From Deltaproteobacteria bacterium (GTDB taxonomy: Bacteria; Myxococcota_A; UBA796): DNA of 40,850 nucleotides. This document shows positions 19,753 through 29,400 of the stretch, in pieces (within the stretch, counting starts at the first letter, position 1; every line of letters begins with the position of its first letter). The notes under the pieces were generated by a model. It was given only the letters and a program-made list of their open reading frames with translations, was not told the origin of the DNA and made no database searches. The stretch is taken from positions 1 through 40,850 of the forward strand of contig NYTD01000068.1 in the NCBI GenBank assembly GCA_002683315.1. The letters run 5' to 3'. The translations under genes were made by a program, and so were the position numbers.

Positions 19753-20477
19753 TGATTCTAAAAAATGTACGTCTTGTGTCAGTAAAAGGTCTTTTCTCTG
19801 GTGATGATAATTTTGTACAGTATCGTCTAAAAAAGCTCATACCAGACAGAAAGAGTATCAAGTTGATGAATCGTACTGTTCAACTTGGAATTGTTGCTGC
19901 TCGGATGACTCTTGAAGAAAGTGATGTGTGGAAAAAATTTCCACCATCTCGTCGTGGAATGTTTGTTTCAGCAAGTCCTGCGATTCGAGGTCAAGATGAC
20001 CTTCATAATGCACTTATGGCTTCCATGGTAGAAGGGAAGTTTTCCTATAAATCTTTTGCAGAGCAAGGAAGAACCCATATTCATCCTTTGTGGTTGGTAC
20101 GAGGATTAAGCAATAATATTTTAGGATTTGGAACTGCATTTTGGGATTTTCAGGGCGAAAACATGAATTATTGCCAAGGTCGAAGTGGAGGAAAACATGC
20201 ACTGATTCAGGCTGCACATGCCATTTGTGAAGGACGATTGGATGTCGCACTTGTGGGCGGAGCAGATTCTTTGATCGAAGCAGAAGAATTTTTGCATAAG
20301 CCATGTGCAGAAGGGGCCGCATTTGCTCTGTTGGTTTCCTCCAAAACCGACTTAAAACTTGATCTTGATTCGATTGAAAAACATGAACAGAAATTATCTG
20401 AATTGGGTGCGGGGAGTTGGTCAATTGCTTTTTGGAAAGCATATGAATCCAACAAATGCGTGTTAATGACAGAGTGA
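19752..20477 (+). CDS. Second short KS-like/CLF-like protein (241 aa) without catalytic Cys at the aligned position
   Basis: GENMNYCQGRSGGKHALIQAAHAICEGRLDVALVGGADS; ends shortly after the N-terminal KS half; TAATG overlap with upstream KS. Confidence 0.7.
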   Translation: MILKNVRLVSVKGLFSGDDNFVQYRLKKLIPDRKSIKLMNRTVQLGIVAARMTLEESDVWKKFPPSRRGMFVSASPAIRGQDDLHNALMASMVEGKFSYKSFAEQGRTHIHPLWLVRGLSNNILGFGTAFWDFQGENMNYCQGRSGGKHALIQAAHAICEGRLDVALVGGADSLIEAEEFLHKPCAEGAAFALLVSSKTDLKLDLDSIEKHEQKLSELGAGSWSIAFWKAYESNKCVLMTE

Positions 20478-20531
20478 TTTTTGATATTGTGTTAAACTCC
20501 AACAACATCAATGATATTGAAGGAGTTTGAT

Positions 20532-20954
20532 ATGACCATTGCACTGGCGACACAAAGTGATGACGTTCAAAAAGATATTTGGGAAAAAGTATCCATAGCA
20601 TTTCAAGAGGCACTTGGACTTGATGAAGACGAAGTAGAGTTTGACATGACGATCATTGAAGATTTGGATGCTGAGTCCCTTGATCTTCTTGATATAACAT
20701 TTCAACTTGAGCGCTCGTTCGATATATCTATACCTCGTGGCGGAATTCAAAAAACAGCACAAGAAGGTGCAGATAATGATGGTTTACAATCGGATGGAAC
20801 CTTGACAGACAACGCCCTGGTTCGTCTTGCCGAAGCGATGCCAGAAATTCCAAAAGAAAAATTTGTACAAGGCTTAAAGCCCAATGATATCCCCAATTTG
20901 TTTGTGGTTGGAACCTTTTATAATCTTGTGGTTCGACTTCTAAACGAAAAATAG
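20532..20954 (+). CDS. Acyl carrier protein with C-terminal extension (140 aa)
   Basis: EALGLDEDEVEFDMTIIEDLDAESLDLLDITFQLERSFDISIPRGG with Ser in the DAESLD motif; GGAG RBS. Confidence 0.85.
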   Translation: MTIALATQSDDVQKDIWEKVSIAFQEALGLDEDEVEFDMTIIEDLDAESLDLLDITFQLERSFDISIPRGGIQKTAQEGADNDGLQSDGTLTDNALVRLAEAMPEIPKEKFVQGLKPNDIPNLFVVGTFYNLVVRLLNEK

Positions 20955-21901
20955 TGAAGCGATTCTTATTTTTGGTTCATCCTCTTTCGAACCCACACCG
21001 TACACTTATGTCGCTTCGATGTCGGTTTTGGAAAAGTTTGATTACGGAAACATATACACAAGCAGAGATTGCCACACTATGTCGTTTTCGATGGGAAGAT
21101 ACAATAGAGGGTGTGGTCATGTCGATCCCACTTCTTCCCAATGAGATGATTGAAAACCAAGAGCGCGCTCTTTCTTTATTGCATAGAGCATATCGGATTG
21201 GTCTGGCTAAATACGGGAATATTGATGCCGTGGGGTTGGGATCGTTATGCTCTGTTGTAGCGAGTCGAGGAGTTGAGTTACAAAAGATAATTCCTGTTCC
21301 AGTAACAACGGGTAATGCTGCTACGGCTTGGTGCATGTACGCCCATATACAAAAGAGAAACATATCCGATCCGATCGCTGTATTGGGTTCATTATCTCCT
21401 GTTGGACAGGTGCTTTGTCGTCTATTACATCAAGCGGGATATGAGTTACGTGTCGATAAAAAACGTGCGGCCAAAAAGTATGGTTGGAATCATGGTGAAC
21501 CAGAAGATATTGTACGCGAAGCTTCTTTGGTTATCGGTTGTGGGCCAACTGGACCTGTGTTGGATGGACAAGCATTGCTCCCCAATGCTGAGGTGATTGA
21601 TGTGGCACTTCCTGGAAGTATTCAAGGATTCGTACACAATATGGTCTATCAAGGAGAAGGGATGTCAATGCCTGTCTCATGGAAAAGAGGTTTTTGGGGA
21701 CCCTTGTATCATCTTGTGTCTGGTTATGGGTGGAACACTGTTTTGGCTTGCTTGATTGAGCCCTTGATCGTTGTTTCCTTGGGTCGAAAAGAAGGTTTGG
21801 CATTAGGAAGTAAGATCGATCCGCAGGCCGTTCTTGATTTTGGTGGAGAAGCGAAGCGTCTCGGATTTGAGCCCAAACTTATTGTTCATCGGATGGGATG
21901 A
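20954..21901 (+). CDS. Acyl-ACP reductase-like (cyanobacterial AAR-type, aldehyde-forming) Rossmann protein
   Basis: GTG start. VGLGSLCSVVASRG, VTTGNAATAW, IAVLGSLSPVGQVLCRLL, NTVLACLIEPLIV...LALGSKIDPQ resemble the AAR family layout. Confidence 0.7.
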   Translation: MKRFLFLVHPLSNPHRTLMSLRCRFWKSLITETYTQAEIATLCRFRWEDTIEGVVMSIPLLPNEMIENQERALSLLHRAYRIGLAKYGNIDAVGLGSLCSVVASRGVELQKIIPVPVTTGNAATAWCMYAHIQKRNISDPIAVLGSLSPVGQVLCRLLHQAGYELRVDKKRAAKKYGWNHGEPEDIVREASLVIGCGPTGPVLDGQALLPNAEVIDVALPGSIQGFVHNMVYQGEGMSMPVSWKRGFWGPLYHLVSGYGWNTVLACLIEPLIVVSLGRKEGLALGSKIDPQAVLDFGGEAKRLGFEPKLIVHRMG

Positions 21902-22381
21902 TTACCCAACAAGATAAGTGGCCACACCGCTTGCGATTTGAATATTTTGCTCGTTGTGTAATGCTACGCGAAATACACCTATTTTATTGCCCATTCGTTC
22001 GATTTGTGCACTTGCGGTGAAACATGTTCCTTTTCCCGGGCGAAGAAAGTCGACGTGTAGGTTGACCGTTCCGAGCTTGGAAAATCGTTCGTTGAATTCT
22101 GCAATGGTGCATTCTTGTGTATCGATAAACAAAGAGCGTGCAGCAATAAGGCCACCTACGGTGTCAAGTGCAGAAGAGATCACACCACCATGAAGAATAT
22201 TTTGCATTTGGTTTCCGATAAATTCATCTCTTCTATCAAAAATAAGTTCGGCACGATTGTTTGTTATCTTTCCAATGCGGTAGTGAAAAAGAGTGTTAAA
22301 AGGCAGGACTTCAAGAAATATCTGAGAGATTTTCTCCAATATCTGTGGATTTTTGAGAATTGTTTCGTGTGGTGTGTTCAT
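21902..22381 (-). CDS. Hotdog-fold thioesterase (PaaI/THEM4-like)
   Basis: NQMQNILHGGVISSALDTVGGLIA (HGGV..S..D), VDFLRPGKG. Confidence 0.82.
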   Translation of the reverse strand: MNTPHETILKNPQILEKISQIFLEVLPFNTLFHYRIGKITNNRAELIFDRRDEFIGNQMQNILHGGVISSALDTVGGLIAARSLFIDTQECTIAEFNERFSKLGTVNLHVDFLRPGKGTCFTASAQIERMGNKIGVFRVALHNEQNIQIASGVATYLVG

Positions 22382-22532
22382 GAAGGATACAAGATAAAAA
22401 TAAAGACATTCTACTCTAACATCTATCTATGTTTTATACATATGTTTGTGACGGAAGTGTTCATATTGTGTAGTTGGATAGACAATACGAAGAAAATCGG
22501 ATAAAAAAGAAAGTTGTAATTGGAGGATAGGG

Positions 22533-23861
22533 ATGAAAAAAGCCTACATACGAACCTTTGGGTGTCAAATGAATGTGTATGACACAGGAAAGATGCTCGC
22601 ACTCCTAAAAAATGATGGGTATGAAGAAACACATGAAATGGACGAAGCAGATCTTGTGATTGTGAATACCTGTTCCATCCGAGAGAAGCCAGAGCTAAAA
22701 GTGCACTCCTTTTTGGGGGAAGCGCGAAAGATCAAACGCAACCGGCCAAAAAAAGATATGACCATCGCGATATCTGGTTGTGTTGCACAGCAAGAGGGGC
22801 AAAATCTCCTCAATCGTTATCCGGATGTTAATCTTGTTTTTGGTCCAGATGCTGTACCGAATATCTCTACTTTGCTCTCTGCAACATACAATCAAAAGCA
22901 GGTCTTGGATACTACATTTCTCGATGAAGCAGACTACGTGTTTGCCTCTGATATTGATCCCAATGCAACACAGCGTGTGGGGGCATTTGTTACCATTCAA
23001 AAAGGATGTGACAACAAGTGTACATTTTGTATTGTACCCACAACAAGAGGAAAAGAAGTTTCTCGCCCATCCGATCAGATTGTGGCAGAAGTTCGCGCGC
23101 TGGTCGAGCAAGGGATCAAAGAAATTACGCTTATCGGACAAAATGTAAACTCATATGGTCTTAAGAAGAGTGGAGAGAGGACTTTTGCACAGCTTTTGTA
23201 TGCAGTGGCAGATGTTCCAGGAGTTGAGCGAATTCGATATACGACCTCGCATCCGCGTGATATGGGACTGGATGTGATGCAGGCCTATCGCGATTTACCA
23301 CAGTTATGCAGCCAGCTCCATCTTCCCGTTCAATCTGGATCGTCGCGGATTCTTAGACGAATGAAGCGATTCTATACACGAGAACGTTATCTTGAGGTTG
23401 TGGACCAGCTTCGTTCTGCACGTCCAGATATTGTACTGAGCACAGATTTTATCATTGGATTTCCCGGAGAAACGGATGCAGACTTTGAGCAGACGATGTC
23501 TCTTTTGGAAGACGTTCGCTTTCATTCTTCCTTTTCATTCAAGTATTCAGAGCGTCCCGGAACCCCAGCATTGAGGCTTGTTGAAAGAGATCCCATCGAT
23601 CAGATCTTAGCGGGAGAACGTCTAATGCATTTGCAAAAGCGTCAGAGAGAAATCGCGCAAGAAGAACATATGCTTCTCGAGGGAATGGTAGTCCCTGTTC
23701 TTGTAGAGGGACCAAGTCGACATGATGAGGGTGTAATTTGTGGACGAACGCATACATTCAAAACAGTGAATTTTCCTGGTGATGTGGCGTGGGTAGGACA
23801 AACCCGTAAAATACGCATCACCAAAGCATTTGCAAACTCTCTGCGTGGTGAGGCTGTTTGA
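22533..23861 (+). CDS. miaB: tRNA-2-methylthio-N6-dimethylallyladenosine synthase MiaB
   Basis: TFGCQMNVYDTGKM, VNTCSIREKPE, IQKGCDNKCTFCIVPTTRGKEVSR, TSHPRDM, STDFIIGFPGET. Confidence 0.97.
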   Translation: MKKAYIRTFGCQMNVYDTGKMLALLKNDGYEETHEMDEADLVIVNTCSIREKPELKVHSFLGEARKIKRNRPKKDMTIAISGCVAQQEGQNLLNRYPDVNLVFGPDAVPNISTLLSATYNQKQVLDTTFLDEADYVFASDIDPNATQRVGAFVTIQKGCDNKCTFCIVPTTRGKEVSRPSDQIVAEVRALVEQGIKEITLIGQNVNSYGLKKSGERTFAQLLYAVADVPGVERIRYTTSHPRDMGLDVMQAYRDLPQLCSQLHLPVQSGSSRILRRMKRFYTRERYLEVVDQLRSARPDIVLSTDFIIGFPGETDADFEQTMSLLEDVRFHSSFSFKYSERPGTPALRLVERDPIDQILAGERLMHLQKRQREIAQEEHMLLEGMVVPVLVEGPSRHDEGVICGRTHTFKTVNFPGDVAWVGQTRKIRITKAFANSLRGEAV

Positions 23862-23866
23862 GCAAA

Positions 23867-25138
23867 ATGAATCCATATTGGACCATTGTCCAAAAAGAAA
23901 AGCAACGGAGTCCTATCTCGTGGGCACCATTGATTCTTTTTGTTGTGGCTGTGTGTCTTGCTCCATTCTCAGCTCCAGCATTGCTTCACTTCCTAAAATA
24001 TCCAAACCCTCTTCCAGGAATGGAAGGGTTGGCTTTTCGCTTGAGTGCTTTGATTGGTGCAGCGGTGGCGATGTGGAGCTATCAGCAAATCATTCGTACA
24101 CCCGAGCGCGCGATTCTTGGGCTCCATCCTATTCAGCCTTTGTTGTGGTTTTCGGCATTATTTAGAAAGACGATACGTTCTACTTGGACATGGCCTTGTA
24201 CTGTTTCGGCTTTGGCATGGCCTTTGATACAAGCGGGTTTTGTAAAAGAGTATGGATTGATGTGTTTGATTGTGCTTATTGGATGGATATCCATGCTGTG
24301 TATCGGCTATGCCGTTCATCTTGGAAGTGTCTGGGTTGCTCGATCCCCGCACTGGGAATCCACATTGGACATGATTCGAGGAAATAACCCACGCGAGCAA
24401 GCGGCATTTATTTATGCACCAGGATTTGCATTGTTCTTTTGTGGAATGATTATGATGCTGTGTTCTTTTTCCATGGATGGTGTACTGCAAGGATATCCTC
24501 CGGCAATCGCACTTTTATTTGCTCCTCTGGGTGTCGCGTTTGCAGCCTTTGTCGCTGCACGAAAACTTTGTCTCACACAACTGGTTCCTGCATCTGCTAT
24601 TCTTGCAGAAGTTGATGCACGATGGGCTGTACTTGAAGAAGGTCAAGAAGAAGAAGAAGTGTATCTTGAATGGCTTGCCAATGATAGAAGAGAGTTGTTA
24701 CGCGCACTAAGGCAAGGGTGGCGAGATCTTCGTGTTTGGCCCATGGGTATTTGGGCTCTGGGGCTTTTCGCATTTGTTTCGGGATGGACAGGAGATCTAG
24801 AAAATGCACTATTGTTTGCTTCTATTGGTGGAATAGGGGGATGTACCATTGCAGTTGTTTTGGCACAAAAAAATCCGATATGGCTTGATGATCATCTTGG
24901 TGTGCAAGGAGTCGAGCTTTTGTGGGCGCGTTTTTGGCTGTGTGTCTTCTATGCTCAAGGAGCCATTATTCCAATTGTATTCTTTGTTTCGGGTGCTTTT
25001 TTGCGGCTGGCTATGATTGAGCTTTGTGTGGTAATATGTGCGATGTCTAGCTCGTACTTGTCTGTATATCATCGCAAGCATGGTGTTCTTGTGTTTCCAC
25101 CGATTGCATTGATTTTCATTTTTTTGGGGGTACTATGA
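23867..25138 (+). CDS. Multi-TM membrane protein, probable ABC transporter permease partner
   Basis: Many hydrophobic segments; ATGA overlap with an ABC ATPase. Confidence 0.7.
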   Translation: MNPYWTIVQKEKQRSPISWAPLILFVVAVCLAPFSAPALLHFLKYPNPLPGMEGLAFRLSALIGAAVAMWSYQQIIRTPERAILGLHPIQPLLWFSALFRKTIRSTWTWPCTVSALAWPLIQAGFVKEYGLMCLIVLIGWISMLCIGYAVHLGSVWVARSPHWESTLDMIRGNNPREQAAFIYAPGFALFFCGMIMMLCSFSMDGVLQGYPPAIALLFAPLGVAFAAFVAARKLCLTQLVPASAILAEVDARWAVLEEGQEEEEVYLEWLANDRRELLRALRQGWRDLRVWPMGIWALGLFAFVSGWTGDLENALLFASIGGIGGCTIAVVLAQKNPIWLDDHLGVQGVELLWARFWLCVFYAQGAIIPIVFFVSGAFLRLAMIELCVVICAMSSSYLSVYHRKHGVLVFPPIALIFIFLGVL

Positions 25139-25803
25139 GCATAAAAGCTGTTTCTTTATGTAAGCAGTTTGGTCGCGTTCATGCTGTGAAAGAAGTTTCG
25201 TTCAGCATTGAAGCGGGAGAATTTGTTGGTCTTGTTGGTCCCAATGGGGCTGGAAAGTCTACAACCATAAAAATGCTCACCGGCCAATTGCTTCCGACAT
25301 CAGGAGCTGTACAGATTTGTGGTATTGATATCAGTGCACAACCCAATGAAGGAAGAGCTGAATTAGGATATGTCCCAGAATTTCCTGAGTTGTACACCTA
25401 TTTGAGTGCACGAGAGATGATTTCATTTGTTGCAGATATTCGAGGAAGGGGAAATGTGGAATGGGCTCTGTCTTTGACCGGTCTTGGAGATGATGCAGAT
25501 CGTCTCATTCGAGAGTATTCACAGGGAATGAGACGAAAAACGGCGATCGCTTGTGCGATGGTAGCAAAGCCCAAAGTCCTTATTTTGGATGAAGCACTGA
25601 ACGGGTTGGATCCACCTTCAGTGGAGCGTGTTCTACGCGCTCTCAACGAAGTTCGTGCAGAAGGAACAGCTGTAGTATTATCTACACACGTATTGGATAC
25701 GTTGGAAAAAATTGCAACACGAATCATCATGCTCAAGGATGGATCAGTAGAACATGACTGTCTTCCTTCTTCACTCCAAGATATTCGTAAGCAGTTCACA
25801 TAG
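25135..25803 (+). CDS. ABC transporter ATP-binding protein
   Basis: GPNGAGKSTTIKMLTG (Walker A), EYSQGMRRK (signature), VLILDEALNGLDP (Walker B). Confidence 0.95.
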   Translation: MSIKAVSLCKQFGRVHAVKEVSFSIEAGEFVGLVGPNGAGKSTTIKMLTGQLLPTSGAVQICGIDISAQPNEGRAELGYVPEFPELYTYLSAREMISFVADIRGRGNVEWALSLTGLGDDADRLIREYSQGMRRKTAIACAMVAKPKVLILDEALNGLDPPSVERVLRALNEVRAEGTAVVLSTHVLDTLEKIATRIIMLKDGSVEHDCLPSSLQDIRKQFT

Positions 25804-25808
25804 AAAAA

Positions 25809-26390
25809 TTATGATTCTTGTGTGAGTTGACGAGAGAGGAATAATCTACGATCGGTTCGAACCATTCCGTCAGTGCGGCGAGATGAGACCTCTGTGTATA
25901 CGCCCGTATCATCGAAGTTCATAGAGAGATACATTTGATAAGAGCTATCTTTGACCACACTGGTTCGTAAAACAACATCATTATAGGCATCAGTGTCGAT
26001 GAGGTTGATCCTCCACTGCGTAAGAGTGCGACCGATTCCCTTTCTTCTATATAGATCCAAAACCCCCAATTCTGCAAGATAAAATGTGTGTTGAATGGGC
26101 AGAAGTCCTCTAAGTTTACTGGTAATGGATTGTCGACTACGAAGAGGAATAGCAAATGCAAATCCCACGACAGATTCTTTGTTTACCGCAAGAAGAGTAA
26201 TATTTTCAGGGGTGTGGAGGTTTGAGTCAAATATGGCCTCCGCTTCCATGGGATAGAATCGTTCGCTATACGGTGGTTCAGCGAAGATGCTTTGATAGGC
26301 TCCAACAAAGGATGTCCGGTACGGAAGTGCTTCTTCTTTTGTATACAGACGGATGATGTCGATATTGTCGCGTTGTTCAAGCCGATCCAT
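25809..26390 (-). CDS. GNAT-family N-acetyltransferase
   Basis: YLAELGVLDLYRRKGIGRTLTQWRI acetyl-CoA-binding motif. Confidence 0.8.
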   Translation of the reverse strand: MDRLEQRDNIDIIRLYTKEEALPYRTSFVGAYQSIFAEPPYSERFYPMEAEAIFDSNLHTPENITLLAVNKESVVGFAFAIPLRSRQSITSKLRGLLPIQHTFYLAELGVLDLYRRKGIGRTLTQWRINLIDTDAYNDVVLRTSVVKDSSYQMYLSMNFDDTGVYTEVSSRRTDGMVRTDRRLFLSRQLTQES

Positions 26391-26410
26391 TCTTTCTCCT
26401 TTTCGATAGC

Positions 26411-29400
26411 TTACCCGATTTTACGAAAATGTATACACTCTTTACGTTTGATGTGTGCAAGAGCAAAGCAAAGATGATCTCGATAGGAAAACTTTACTGC
26501 AATTTCAAGATAGCTATATTGTCCAAGATGATTGTATAATGTGACATTTGCCCGAAAAGGGGAGCACATGGTGATTTCAATATCAGTTGTGGCGATGCGA
26601 AGACCAATGCCGAGGAGTTTTGAAACAGCTTCTTTGGCACACCATATGGCTGTAGTCCTATGATGCGTTATCGCTTGTTTTTGTTCATGTAGAGTGAAGC
26701 AGTGTCGAACAAAGCTTATGGGGCGTGGTACAATCTCATCTACATCAAGTCCAATAGGTCCATGGAACGAGAGAGCAGCAAATCCTTTATGATTTGTGTG
26801 TGAAATGCTGATCGCATATTTAGGATGTTTTTCGAGGTATGGTGCACCGAGGGAATTATTAAAAACAGAAGAAGAGGAAAGTCCTTGATTTTGTAAGAGT
26901 TTTGCAACAGCCTTTCTGCCAAGAATTCGATCCTGTCGTCTTTTTTGGGCATGTTGCGTGATTTCAAAAGAACCCAATTCATCAGGAATAGATGCTTCTT
27001 GTGGAACCAATAGGCTTTCAGTCCACCCTTTCTGTGGAATAGGGAGTTTATCTCCATCGGGCAGAGGACCCAAGATAGAAAATTTTAATCCACGTAAACG
27101 AAGAACAACAATATGAGCTGTGTCGATATCGACATGATATCGATCACCCTCTTTATAGACGACAATTTGTAGTGGTTCACCATCTTTTGGTGCTTCAATA
27201 AATTCCAACTCTGCAAATCCAGCGGGTAAACCGACTTGATTACTCTGGCTCATAAGGTGGAGTCCAGCAGCTTGAAAGGCTGCCTCAAGAGCCAAAGGTG
27301 CGGTAGATAAGGGGTTTGGATGGAGCTTGGTGTGATATACTGCTCCTTCACAGCTTAAGAAATCAGTGGACAATTCATAAACCTGATCAAGAACTTGAAA
27401 TGTTGGTCCATGGAAAAATCGCGCGTAGATCTCTTCTTTGGTGAGGATATAATCTGTCCCATATCGTTGTGACAAGTCGCTTGTCTCTGGTTTGGGCATC
27501 AGTTGAACGATCGCCCGAAAGTGCTCTGTTTCCTTGTTTTTTCCATTTGCAAGGATTCGATGACTGTAGAGAGTACAAGAAACCACTCCTTTTCGAACAG
27601 CTTTGGTTCGAACTTCCAAAGAAAGTGTATCAAAGAGTTTTATGGGAGTATCATATTCTACAGAAGATGCACCGCAAAAGCGTGTTCCTGGCCAGATATG
27701 CTTGGCGGCATTTACCATGATTTCAAGACCAATCACACCAGGAAGTACGGGTCGTGTATTGATACAATGATCTTTTAGCCAAGGGGTGTTTTCAAGATTT
27801 AACTCCACAAAACAACGTTGATGATCTCCCCAGAGTTGCACACGATCAATAAACGGCTCGCATGATGGTCGATCAAAATCCCCAAGTTGATCGGTTATGA
27901 TAATCTCATTGCTCCAATTTTCTCGGATGAGGGAGACCATGAGCTCGGCACATGGTTGCGCCTGCAGAAGAAGAATTCCACGCTGTTGCAAAGCAAAGCT
28001 CATTCCTCCCCTTGTAGCCATACCAACTCCATCCCAAGCGCTCCAATCGATATGCAATGCGTTGGGATGTCCAGAGCATAGTCTTGCAAGACCATCATTG
28101 GCTGACGCATAGTCTGCTTGACCGGTATTTCCAAATCGACCCGCAATAGAGCCCATGGATATGAATTTGGTACTTTTGGGAAGAGAATGAAGCAAGTACA
28201 TACCTCCAAGTGCTTTGGGAGTGTATACAGAACGGAACTCTTGGATTGTTTTTTCCGATATGCGTTTGGAGATTTCTATTCCCGCGCCATGAATACAGAT
28301 ATCTATGGTTCCCCACATCTTTGTGATTTTTTGAATTGTTTCAGATACATCACGCTTGTTTCCAACATCTAAAGCGTAAAATACCACATCTGCACCGAGT
28401 TCTTGTATGTCTTCGATTGTTCTTCTGGCCTCTTCGGCACGCATAAATGGAGCCATGTGCTCTCGAATGATTGCGGGCGTAACATGTTCATTTTTTTCTT
28501 TTAGGAGAGTCTTTATGTTCTCCTTCTCTTTGTCAATATCTAATGGAGATTGTGCTGGAGGAGTGCGTGACAACAGTGCAATTCGAACATTTGAGTAGCG
28601 AGCAAAGGCACGGGCTATTTCAGAACACACCCCACGAGTTCCACCAGTAATCACAATTGTTTTGGTCTCTGTAGATTTTTCTGTGGGCAGAGGTGGTATA
28701 GGCTGAAGCTGAATCTCGGTTCGAGAGCGAAGTCCATCACTCCAAAAAACTTCTTGCGTAGGCTCAGATGTTTGGAGCTCCTCTAGTATGTGTTCGCATT
28801 TTTGTTGAATGGTATATTGCGGAGATAGATCAACAACACGAATTTGTGTGTTTTCCCACTCTCGGCTTAGTGTTTTACACAGTCCGGCTCTGGAACCTGA
28901 TTCCAAACGAGTTTGGGGTGCAACGTTATGCGGTGTCGTCCCGATTGAGGTTATACACATCCAAAATTTGGGTTGTATTCCATGCTGCGCTGTTAAGAAT
29001 CCAGCTTCTGGATTGGAGCTAAGATCGATGACTAAATCTGGATTGGATGATTCTATCATGCCGTATGAAGTCAGTGTCTTTGTGAGCATGTCGACAAGCT
29101 GACCGTTACCTATGATGGCAAAGGAGGAGAATTTATTGGAATATCCCTTTTGAATGGGGTGTGGAATTCGCACGACACTATATATTTGTGTTGTTGTTGG
29201 TAGGTCATGCTGTATATAAGATCGGACAGGTTCTTTTGATGCCGATTCTGTAATGAGGTCTTTGGATATCGGCTGTGTAAGTTCTTCTGTGCTGGAAAGA
29301 TGCGAAGATAATGAACGTCTTTTATTTTTTCTGGGAACAAGGAGAGATTCGGTGACGGAAGAGATTGTATCTGTTGATTCTGTTATGACTGAATCAGTGA

